Below, in pieces: positions 56,475 through 64,000 of a stretch of DNA of 64,000 nucleotides (position 1 is its first letter; each line of letters begins with the position of its first letter). Origin of the DNA: Silanimonas sp. Lineage in GTDB: Bacteria; Pseudomonadota; Gammaproteobacteria; Xanthomonadales; Xanthomonadaceae. The stretch is taken from the NCBI RefSeq assembly GCF_027531545.1, contig NZ_JAPZSC010000018.1, positions 1 to 64,000 of the forward strand, given 5' to 3'. A program made the translations under genes and the position numbers. The notes under the pieces were generated by a model, which saw only the letters and a list, made by a program, of their open reading frames with translations, had not been told where the DNA came from and ran no database searches.

Positions 56475-57434
56475 ATGCGCGCCGCTGTCCGACTCACCCT
56501 TCCCGCGCTGTTCGCCCTGGGCCTGGCCGCCTGCGGGGGCGAGGCCCCGTCGTCGCCCGCGGCCCCGGCCACGGCGCCCGCTCCGATGACGGCCGCGCCC
56601 GCCGCCGCCCCGCTCGACACCGCCGCGCTGCGCGAACGCGCCGCGGCATCGCTGGCCGCCAACCGCCTCTATGCTCCCGCCAGCGACAACGCCGTCGAGG
56701 ACTACCTCGCCCTGCGCGAACGCCAACCCGGCGACGACGCCGTGGACACGGCCCTCTCCGACCTCGCGCCCTACGTGATCATCGGAGCGGAGCAGGCCAC
56801 CACCGCCGAAGCCTTCCCGGAAGCGACGCGACTGATCGAGCTGCTCGCCCGGATGGACGCCGAAGCCCCCGCCGTGCCGCGCCTGCGCGAGGCCCTGGCC
56901 GCCGCGCAGGCCAACGCGGAGGCTCGCACCGCCGCGGAACTGGCGGACGCAGAGCGCCTCGCCGCCGAGGCCCAGCGGAGCGCCGCGAGCGCGCAGGCCC
57001 GCGCCAGCACCCTCGCGACGCCCGCTGCCGCGGCACCGCCCACGCCAACGCCGGCCTCCGTGCCTGCGCCGGCGCCCCCGTCCCGGCCGGCCGCCGCAGC
57101 GCCGGCGAACCCGCCCGCCACCCGCACCGCCGCCGCAGCGAACCCGGCGCCGACGCCGGTGGCACCGCGTCCGGCCGCACCGGCGCCGCGCACCTTGGTC
57201 AACCGCGTGTCGCCCCGCTTTCCCGAAGCGGCCGTCCGCCGTCGCCTCGAAGGCGAGGTGGAAGTGGCCCTCCGCATCCGCGCCGACGGCGGGGTCGAGG
57301 CCGTCGAGGTGGTGCGCGCCGACCCGCCGGGTGTGTTCGACCGCGAGGCCGTGCTCGCCGTGCGCCGCTGGCGCTATGCCCCGGCCGACGCGCCCAGCGA
57401 GGCCCGCGTGGTGCTGCAGTTCAAGCGGCCCTGA
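56475..57434 (+). CDS. TonB C-terminal-domain lipoprotein 1
   Basis: A 319-residue protein of the three-gene array. The lipobox LGLAAC at about 20 makes it a lipoprotein, unlike TonB itself, which has an N-terminal helix. The N-terminal half is helical and shared with its two paralogues (NRLYAPASDNAVEDYLALRE, LAPYVIIGAEQATTAEAFPEATRLIELLARM). A Pro/Ala-rich linker leads to a TonB_C domain (about 235-319) with RVSPRFPEAAVRRRLEGEVEVALRIRADG and AVRRWRYAPA. It might couple energy or act as an envelope-spanning link. Start ATG 56475 is internal to a longer frame. Confidence 0.88.
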   Translation: MRAAVRLTLPALFALGLAACGGEAPSSPAAPATAPAPMTAAPAAAPLDTAALRERAAASLAANRLYAPASDNAVEDYLALRERQPGDDAVDTALSDLAPYVIIGAEQATTAEAFPEATRLIELLARMDAEAPAVPRLREALAAAQANAEARTAAELADAERLAAEAQRSAASAQARASTLATPAAAAPPTPTPASVPAPAPPSRPAAAAPANPPATRTAAAANPAPTPVAPRPAAPAPRTLVNRVSPRFPEAAVRRRLEGEVEVALRIRADGGVEAVEVVRADPPGVFDREAVLAVRRWRYAPADAPSEARVVLQFKRP

Positions 57435-57604
57435 CACCAGGGGGTGACGGTCGGCGGCACAACGCCGGCTGAAGCGGCCCAACGCCACCTGAAGCGAACC
57501 GTCAAACCTCGCCTCCCCTGTGCGCTGGCGCACATCCGCGCCTTGACCGCGCGCGCGCCGGCCCCGACCCTGCGCGCCCTCGTCGAATCCCGCCGGAGCC
57601 CGCC

Positions 57605-58585
57605 ATGCGGCCGTCGTCCCCGTTCCGCGTCGCCCGCACCCCGATGCGCCCGCTCGCCCTCGCGATGCTGGCGGCCATGGCCGTGGCCTGCTCGTCGGGC
57701 GAGCCCGGGGCCCCCCCCGAGGGTGCCCCGGCGCCCACCGTGATCGCGCCGGCCGAGCCTGCGGCGGCGGCGATGGCCACCGACGACCTCGCGTCGATGG
57801 CCCAGCAGGCCGTGGCCGACAACCGCATCTACGCCCCCGAGGGCGACAACGCGATCGAGTTCTACCTGGCCCAGCGCGAGCGGGAGCCTGCGGGGGAGCC
57901 CAGCGCGGAGGCGGCCCTGATCGAACTGCAGCCCTACGCGATGATGGCCGCCGAGCAGGCCATCGCCGGCGCGGACTTCCCGGAGGCCGAGCGCCTGATC
58001 GCGCTGATGGTGCGCATCGATGCGACCGCCCCGTCCCTAGCTCGCTTGCGTGAGGACCTCGACGCCGCCCGCAACGCCCAGGCCGCGGCCCTCGCCGCCG
58101 CCGAGGCCGCTGAAGCCGAAGCCGCCGCCGAAGTCGCCGCCACGCCGCCGGCGACCCGCCCGGCGCCGGCACCGCGCCCGTCCGCCGCACCGCCGTCGCG
58201 CGCACCGACCACCGCCGTTCGCACCCCCTCCCCGGCACCGGCACGCCCGGCCAACCCCGCGGCGACAGCAACCGCGCCCGCCCAACGGCCGTCAGCAACG
58301 CCGGCCACCCCTGCCCGGTCCGCCCCGGCTGCCGGCCCCCTGGTGCCGGTGAGCACGCCGTTCCCGCCCTTCCCGAGCGAGGCCATCGCCCGCGGCCGGT
58401 CGATGGGCAGCGTCACGGTGCGCTTCACCGTGCGCGCCAACGGCCGCGTGGCCGATGTCCGGGTGGTCGAGGCCCGGCCGGAAGGCCTGTTCGAGCGCAC
58501 CGTCATCGACACCCTGGGCGAATGGCGCTTCGAGCCCGGCGCCGGCGACCGCACCGAGACCCGGACCTTCAACTTCCGTAACTGA
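57605..58585 (+). CDS. TonB C-terminal-domain lipoprotein 2
   Basis: A 326-residue paralogue. The lipobox MAVAC follows a positively charged start (MRPSSPFRVARTPMRPLALAML). The helical domain ADNRIYAPEGDNAIEFYLAQRE and LQPYAMMAAEQAIAGADFPEAERLIALMVRI is close to that of genes 1 and 3. A long Pro/Ala linker precedes TonB_C with PFPPFPSEAIARGRSMGSVTVRFTVRANG and TLGEWRFEPGAG. ATG 57605 is used; ATG 57644 is an alternative that also leaves the lipobox. It lies 170 bp downstream of gene 1. Confidence 0.88.
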   Translation: MRPSSPFRVARTPMRPLALAMLAAMAVACSSGEPGAPPEGAPAPTVIAPAEPAAAAMATDDLASMAQQAVADNRIYAPEGDNAIEFYLAQREREPAGEPSAEAALIELQPYAMMAAEQAIAGADFPEAERLIALMVRIDATAPSLARLREDLDAARNAQAAALAAAEAAEAEAAAEVAATPPATRPAPAPRPSAAPPSRAPTTAVRTPSPAPARPANPAATATAPAQRPSATPATPARSAPAAGPLVPVSTPFPPFPSEAIARGRSMGSVTVRFTVRANGRVADVRVVEARPEGLFERTVIDTLGEWRFEPGAGDRTETRTFNFRN

Positions 58586-58737
58586 GCCTCGGCGGCCTCT
58601 CCGGCCCAGCAGCGTATTGACGCGGTGCAATGTAAAGACCGGTCGGCGACCGTGCCAGACGTCACGCTTTGGTGTTGACAGAAAGCTAACGAACGCCGGA
58701 GTCTGGCCGTTCCCCTTCTCCGGCTGGAATTCCCATC

Positions 58738-59733
58738 GTGTCCGCTCCGTCGATCCGCAAGCCCTCCGCCGCGCTCGCTACTGCTCTCGCGCTCGCCCTT
58801 GGCCTGTCGGCCTGCTCGCCGGCGTCCGAGGAGCCTGCACCGGCGGCTCCGACCGCCGCGCCAGCGGCCGCACCCGCGGAAACCGTGGACCAGGCCGCTC
58901 AGGCCGCCGAGGCTGCCGAGGCCACGGCAAGCGCACTGGCCAACCTCACCGATGTGGAACTGCGCGAGAAGGGCAACACTGCCCTGCGCGAGCAGCGCCT
59001 CTATGCCCCCGCCGGCGACAACGCGATGGAGTACTACCTCGCGCTGCGCCAGAAGTCGGCCAAGCCGGACGTCTCGGCCGAATCGGCCCTGATCGACCTG
59101 ATGCCCTACGCGCTGATCGCCTCCGAGCAGGCCATCAACGAGTCCGACTTCACGGAAGCCGAGCGCCTGCTCGAGCTCATGGGCCGCACCGATCCGGAAG
59201 CCCCCTCGCTGAACCGCATCCGTGACGCCATCGCCGGCGGCCGCACCGCCGCCGCCGACCGCGAGCGCCAGGACGCCGAGCGCGCCGAGCGCGGGCGCGT
59301 GGCCGCCGAGCAGCGGGCCCGCGAGGAAGCCACGGCCGCCGCGACCGCCGCCGCCGCTCCGGCGCCGGCTCCGGCCGAGCCCACCCCGGCCCCGGCCGAG
59401 CCCACCCCGGCTCCGGCCCAGCCGGCGCCCGCCCCGGTGGCGGCCGCGCCCGCCCCGGCGCCGGCCGCGCCTGCCCGGACGGGTGGCGCGCCGCGCGCCA
59501 TCAGCACGCCGCAGCCGCCCTACCCGCGCGAAGCGGCCCGCACCCGCGCCGCGGGCACCGTCACCGTGCAGTACACGATCGGCGCCGACGGCCGCGTCAC
59601 CAATGTTCAAGTCGTTCGCGCCCGCCCGCGTGGCCTGTTCGATCGCAGCGTGGTGCAGACGGTCTCGGGCTGGCGCTTCGAGGCCACCGGCGAGATCACG
59701 ACGCAGACCCGCACCTTCGATTTCCGCATGTAA
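58738..59733 (+). CDS. TonB C-terminal-domain lipoprotein 3
   Basis: A 331-residue paralogue with GTG start and lipobox LSAC. The shared helical domain reads REQRLYAPAGDNAMEYYLALRQ and LMPYALIASEQAINESDFTEAERLLELMGRT. A Pro/Ala linker, with a repeated PAPAEPTPAPAEP element, leads to the TonB_C domain (ISTPQPPYPREAARTRAAGTVTVQYTI, then VSGWRFEATG). It closes the array and is followed by a strong terminator. The three N-terminal domains are more similar to one another than to any family I recognise. Confidence 0.88.
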   Translation: MSAPSIRKPSAALATALALALGLSACSPASEEPAPAAPTAAPAAAPAETVDQAAQAAEAAEATASALANLTDVELREKGNTALREQRLYAPAGDNAMEYYLALRQKSAKPDVSAESALIDLMPYALIASEQAINESDFTEAERLLELMGRTDPEAPSLNRIRDAIAGGRTAAADRERQDAERAERGRVAAEQRAREEATAAATAAAAPAPAPAEPTPAPAEPTPAPAQPAPAPVAAAPAPAPAAPARTGGAPRAISTPQPPYPREAARTRAAGTVTVQYTIGADGRVTNVQVVRARPRGLFDRSVVQTVSGWRFEATGEITTQTRTFDFRM

Positions 59734-59761
59734 TCGAAGCGCTGCCATCGCAGCACGAAGA

Positions 59762-59789
59762 AGCCCGGCTCTCGCCGGGCTTTTTCTTT
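59762..59789 (+). terminator. Rho-independent terminator after the TonB lipoprotein array
   Basis: AGCCCGGC (59762-59769), loop TCTC, GCCGGGCT (59774-59781), then TTTTCTTT. It lies 28 bp past the stop of gene 3. On the opposite strand the T-run is weak, so it probably acts mainly on the plus strand. Confidence 0.9.
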
Positions 59790-59811
59790 GCCGGGGCGTT
59801 CGGCCCCGCGA

Positions 59812-60980
59812 TCAGGCCGAGATCGCCAGCTGCTCGCGGTGGTAAAGCCGGGCCGCGATCAACCAAAGCAGCGCGCCGAGGCCGAAACCCGCGCCCAGGT
59901 AGGTCGCCCACTGCAGGCCGGTGATCGTTTCCTGGCGCAGCACCATCAGGATCAGCTGGTTCTGCGCGAGGAAGGGCGTGGCGAACATCCACAGCGCGTT
60001 CTTCACCGGGTTCACCAGCAGGATGATCGTCGGCAGGATCGGCAGCAGCATCAGGAAGGCCATGTAGCTCTGCGCTTCCTTCAGCGTCTTCACCGAAGCC
60101 GAGATCAGCGTCAGCAGCGTGGTGCCGATCAGCACCATCGGCAGCAGCACCAACAGCAGCTTGGCCACCGCCACCATCGAGACATCGACGCCCTTGAACG
60201 GGCCGCTGTCGACGAAGCCGAAGCTGAGCTTGAAGGACAGCAGCGTCAGCAGCAGGCCGATCATGCCGAAGGCGCAGGCGGCGGCGATCTTGCCGCTCAT
60301 GATCGCGCCTCGGCCCGCCGGCGTGGCCAGCAAGGGCTCCAGCGACTGCCGCTCGCGTTCGCCCGCCGTGGCGTCCATCACGAGATAGGCGCCGCCGAGG
60401 AAAGCCGAGAGGATCAGCAGGTAGGGCAGGAAGGCCAGGATCATGCCGCGCTTGGCTTCCGGCGTGGCGAGGTCGCGGTAGGTGACGCTGACCGCGGTGC
60501 CGAGCGACGGATCCACGCCACGCGCGATCAAGCGGATGGCGCCGGCCTGCCGCCCATACGCCTGCAATGCACGCTCGACGCGACGCACCGGGATGCTGGA
60601 ATCCTGGCGCGAACTGTCGTGCAGGATCTCCACGGTCGCCGCGCGGCTGGCCCGCCAATCGGTGGCGAAGTCGTCGGCGATGCGCAGGATCACGTCCTTC
60701 TCCTGCGAGAGGATCAACGCATCCGGGTTCTCCGGCGCCGCTTCCGCGGCGATGTTCTGCGTGGCGAGGAAGGCGACGAGGTTCGGCGCGATGTCGGCAC
60801 CGATGATCGGCAGCTTCAGTTCGGACTCGAGCTGGGTCTTGGCGCGGTTCTCGGCGAGGGCGCCCATGCCGAGGATCAGGATCGGGAACAGCAGCGGCGA
60901 GAGCAGCAAGCCGTTGATGATGATCTTGCGGTCGCGGAAGATTTCGGCGAGCTCCTTGAGCATCACCGTGATCAGGGTCT

Positions 60981-60984
<4 letters not shown>
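59812..60984 (-). CDS. ABC-2 type permease (NatB-like)
   Basis: A 390-residue ABC exporter permease. An N-terminal TM (about 21-43), a large extracytoplasmic region (about 50-180) and five or six C-terminal hydrophobic segments fit NatB/ABC-2 proteins. ATAGERERQSLEPLLATPAGRGAIMSGKI is a conserved cytoplasmic loop (EEKErgTlE-like). With the NatA-like ATPase it probably exports Na+ or a small molecule. Its ATG overlaps the ATPase stop by 4 bp. Confidence 0.93.
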
Positions 60985-61727
<743 letters not shown>

Positions 61728-61737
61728 GGCAGTGTCC

Positions 61738-63222
61738 TCAGGGCTCCCAGCCGTGCAGGCCGGTGCCGGGGGGAAGCGGGGCGAGGCGGTCGAGGCAGGC
61801 GGCATCGAGCCCCTTCGCATCGGCGGTCTCGATGAATTGCGCGAACAGCTTGGGCATGCAGCCTTCATTGATCGGCGTGTGGCCCTGGCCTTTCAGCACG
61901 AGGTGGCGCGCGTTCGGCAGTTCGGCGATGGCGGCGTCGCCATAGCGCGGCGGCGTCACCGGATCGAACTCGCCGCTGATGGCCAAGACGGGCAGATCGC
62001 CAGTGAGCGGCGCGCGGAAGTCGGCCGGGCGCTGGCCGCGCGGCCACACCGCGCACTGGGCTTTGGTGAAGGCGACGAACTCCGCACCCATCACGGTCTC
62101 GGCGTCGGCCGGATCGGGCTGCATCTCGTCGGCGTCCTCGGTGCAGATCACCGAGAGCTGCATGCCGTGCATGATCGACTCGCCGATGTTGCCCATCAGG
62201 AAGCGCGACTGCGCCATCAGCGGCGCGTAGTCGCCGTCAGCGGCCTGCTTCAGCACCACCGGCAGCAGGGTCGCGGTGAGCGGCGAATAGCTGTAGAGCC
62301 GCAGCGCGATGGTGAGGTGGCCGAGGGTGGGCACCTCCTCGCGACGCTCGCCGGTGGTCGGGTCGCGGTAGGCCACCGGCGCGAGGCCCGGCTGCGACAG
62401 CGCGTCGCGCACCGTGGCCAGCGCGGCGCGGGCATCCGGCACGGCCTTCGCGCAGGCGGCATCGGCGGCGCAGCGCGCGAACTGCGCGTCGAGCGTGGCG
62501 TCGAGGTTCTTCGCATGCTCGCTACCGAGCACGAGGCTCATCGGCGCGACACTGTCGATCACCACCGCCCGCGTGTGCTGCGGGAAGGTCTTGGCGTACT
62601 GCTGCGCCACGCGGGTGCCGTAGCTGCCGCCGTAGAGGTTGATGCGCTCGGCGCCGATGGCCTGGCGCACGGCGTCGAGATCGGCGACGGCGTCGGTCGT
62701 CGTGTAGTGGCGCACGTCCGAGGTCTTCGAGAGTTCGGCGAGGCAGGCTTCGGCGAAGCGCGCCGCGGCGTCGGGGCTCTCGTCGGAAGGGTCGCTGAAG
62801 GCGTTGTTGCCCTCGGCATCGCGACAGGCCAGCGGGTTCGAGCCGCCGGTGCCGCGCTGGTCGACGAGGATGACGTTGCGCGTGCGCATCACGTCGCGGA
62901 AGCCGGGCGCGACCGAGGGGAAGGAATCGCGCGCGCCCTGCCCCGGGCCGCCCGCGAGCATGAAGATCGGGTCGGGCTCGGCTTCGCTTTCGGTGGGCAC
63001 CCAGGCGATCGCGAGCTCGATCTTCCGGCCATCGGGTTCGGCACGGTTCTCGGGTACGGACAGCGTGGTGCACTGGGCTTCGACCGGGCCAGCCGCGCCG
63101 CTGCCGGCGAGGGTGCAGGGTTCGAATTGCAGCGTGCCGAGCGGGCGCGCCGCGAGGCCGCCGGCGCCGAGCAGTGGGAGGGCCGTGGCCAAGGCCAGCG
63201 GAAGGACAGAGAGACGGTACAT
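61738..63222 (-). CDS. Secreted S33 family alpha/beta hydrolase (proline iminopeptidase/tripeptidyl aminopeptidase-like)
   Basis: A 494-residue exported hydrolase. A signal peptide (LPLALATALPLLGAGGLAA) is followed by the oxyanion segment AGGPGQGA, nucleophile Ser200 in GGSYGT, catalytic Asp in SGEFDPVTPP and His in GQGHTPINEGC. It resembles tripeptidyl aminopeptidases that remove N-terminal peptides in the periplasm or outside the cell. ATG 63222 follows GGAG and gives the signal peptide. It precedes the NatAB pair by 10 bp. Confidence 0.92.
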   Translation of the reverse strand: MYRLSVLPLALATALPLLGAGGLAARPLGTLQFEPCTLAGSGAAGPVEAQCTTLSVPENRAEPDGRKIELAIAWVPTESEAEPDPIFMLAGGPGQGARDSFPSVAPGFRDVMRTRNVILVDQRGTGGSNPLACRDAEGNNAFSDPSDESPDAAARFAEACLAELSKTSDVRHYTTTDAVADLDAVRQAIGAERINLYGGSYGTRVAQQYAKTFPQHTRAVVIDSVAPMSLVLGSEHAKNLDATLDAQFARCAADAACAKAVPDARAALATVRDALSQPGLAPVAYRDPTTGERREEVPTLGHLTIALRLYSYSPLTATLLPVVLKQAADGDYAPLMAQSRFLMGNIGESIMHGMQLSVICTEDADEMQPDPADAETVMGAEFVAFTKAQCAVWPRGQRPADFRAPLTGDLPVLAISGEFDPVTPPRYGDAAIAELPNARHLVLKGQGHTPINEGCMPKLFAQFIETADAKGLDAACLDRLAPLPPGTGLHGWEP

Positions 63223-63280
63223 CGATGACTCCGTCGTGGCGGGTGGGGGAGGGAAAGGGAGGGGAAGGAGCGGGGCGGGC

Positions 63281-63481
63281 TCAGGCGGCGGCGTCGTCAA
63301 AGAGGGTTTCGATGGGTTCGCCGAACAGGCGCGCAAGCTTGAAGGCCAGCGGCAGGCTGGGGTCGTACTTGCCGGTCTCGATCGCATTGACGGTTTGCCG
63401 GGACACGGCCAACTGCTCGGCCAGTTCGGCTTGCGACCAGCCGAGTGCCTCGCGACGTTCGCGAATGACGTTGCGCATCAT
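63281..63481 (-). CDS. XRE-family transcriptional regulator
   Basis: A 66-residue Cro/CI-type HTH. The helix-turn-helix runs LGWSQAELAEQLAVSRQTVNAIETGKYDPSLPLAFKLARLF, the common form of small regulators adjoining membrane proteins. The start is one of two adjacent ATG codons (63481 or 63478); the first overlaps the stop of the preceding gene. It may control the membrane protein operon. Confidence 0.93.
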   Translation of the reverse strand: MMRNVIRERREALGWSQAELAEQLAVSRQTVNAIETGKYDPSLPLAFKLARLFGEPIETLFDDAAA

Positions 63482-63906
63482 CCGTGCCGCCAGCGGCCGA
63501 CGACCTTGCCGAGCGTGTAAACGAGCATCACCGCCGGCAGCATGCCGTAGGCAATCAAGGTGCCGTCGAGCACCACGAGCTTGAACAGGCCCAGCAAACC
63601 GAGCGCGAAGTAAGCCATGCCGACGAGCAGCACGCCGATGGCGATGCCGTAGACCTCGATCAACTTCTCCCACTCGTCGCAATCGCGGAAGTAGTCGATG
63701 TAGACCTTGATGATCCATACCATCGGCAGCACCGGCAGCAGCGCAAGCGACGCGAGCACGGCGAAGGGCCACTCGTCGCGGTATTCGCGAACGAGCAACG
63801 CGCTGCCCAGCATGACGGCCAGGAATGCCAGGGTTGGCGCGATGCTGTTGCGGTAGTAGCGCTTCTCGTTCGGCGTGAAGCGCACCATGTCGATGAAGGG
63901 GTTCAT
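63478..63906 (-). CDS. Small membrane protein paired with the XRE regulator
   Basis: A 142-residue protein with four hydrophobic segments (about 24-42, 47-67, 82-104 and 112-133). A cytoplasmic loop DYFRDCDEWEKLIE lies between the second and third. No family name is firm, but XRE regulators coupled to such DUF-like membrane proteins are common. Its stop overlaps the XRE start; its start overlaps the stop of the next gene upstream. Function is unknown. Confidence 0.85.
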   Translation of the reverse strand: MNPFIDMVRFTPNEKRYYRNSIAPTLAFLAVMLGSALLVREYRDEWPFAVLASLALLPVLPMVWIIKVYIDYFRDCDEWEKLIEVYGIAIGVLLVGMAYFALGLLGLFKLVVLDGTLIAYGMLPAVMLVYTLGKVVGRWRHG

Positions 63907-64000
63907 CCGGCGTAGCTCCGTAGCACCACCGCCTTGGCGAGGCCGTAGGTGCCGAACAGCGTGGGGAGCACGAGGATGGCCACGAGGTCGCCCTTCAGGG
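63903..64000 (-). CDS. Membrane protein, C-terminal end (partial)
   Basis: A partial frame entering from the window edge and ending at TGA 63903-63905. The last residues include VAILVLPTLFGTYGLAKAVV, a hydrophobic helix, followed by LRSYAG. It overlaps the start of the next gene by 4 bp, so it is probably the first visible gene of this operon. Confidence 0.7.
   Translation of the reverse strand, partial: LKGDLVAILVLPTLFGTYGLAKAVVLRSYAG

Overview
The window is very GC-rich, gene-dense DNA, most consistent with a gammaproteobacterium of the Lysobacteraceae/Xanthomonadaceae type. This rests on gene content (recC-recB-recD, hrpB, YbaL-type antiporter, TonB-C lipoproteins, GGDEF/EAL signalling) and GC-biased codon use. 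No rRNA or other species marker is present, so the assignment is an inference. Most of the window is ordinary chromosome with four accessory patches.

Layout. 1-140: 3' end of an ISL3-type insertion sequence lying against the icd terminator. 141-3283 (minus): icd, a patatin-like phospholipase and a YkgJ-type cysteine-cluster protein. 3381-7235 (plus): a small ORF, an S9 peptidase lipoprotein and an HDOD-GAF protein. 7288-16000 (plus): a compact recC-recB-recD operon converging on ybaL (minus). 17780-22917 (plus): a Nudix hydrolase, a soluble triple-PAS chemoreceptor-like protein, then a partner-switching set (HATPase, STAS, SpoIIE phosphatase).

22.9-26.9 kb is a lower-GC accessory segment: a GlxA-type regulator divergent from a rhodanese-GNAT pair, then a complete IS1182-like element with 18-bp terminal repeats. 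26.9-28.3 kb holds a class D-like sortase followed by one secreted protein ending in a sortase-type sorting signal. 28.4-30.6 kb is a rearranged locus where a GAMT-like methyltransferase gene has a 441-bp partial duplicate flanking an unrelated secreted protein. 30.6-33.4 kb (minus) is a tightly overlapping operon: class III cyclase-like protein, membrane sensor, MFS transporter and the methyltransferase.

33.5-37.4 kb contains a small secreted protein, a frameshifted DOPA-dioxygenase-like gene, and a 2.6-kb insert with an AbiEi/AbiEii toxin-antitoxin pair, a pRiA4b-like protein and an intact tRNA-Arg(CCG). The insert lies between two halves of a second, broken tRNA-Arg(CCG) whose acceptor strands still pair with each other. 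37.4-45.2 kb: serine hydrolase, FG-GAP repeat protein, a large secreted metzincin-type protease and a GH13 amylase. 45.2-56.4 kb (all minus): GGDEF-EAL protein with a small membrane partner, a histidine kinase/response regulator pair with a degenerate HD-GYP domain, mnmG, a Tat-type amine oxidase, a membrane protein and hrpB.

56.5-59.7 kb (plus): three tandem paralogous lipoproteins with TonB C-terminal domains, closed by a strong terminator. 59.8-64 kb (minus): an S33 peptidase with a NatAB-like ABC exporter, an XRE regulator with its small membrane partner, and the end of one more membrane protein.

The points most worth following up are the split tRNA-Arg island, the sortase/substrate pair, the cyclase-like/sensor operon and its shared sensor domain, the triple TonB-lipoprotein array, and the chemoreceptor/partner-switching cluster.
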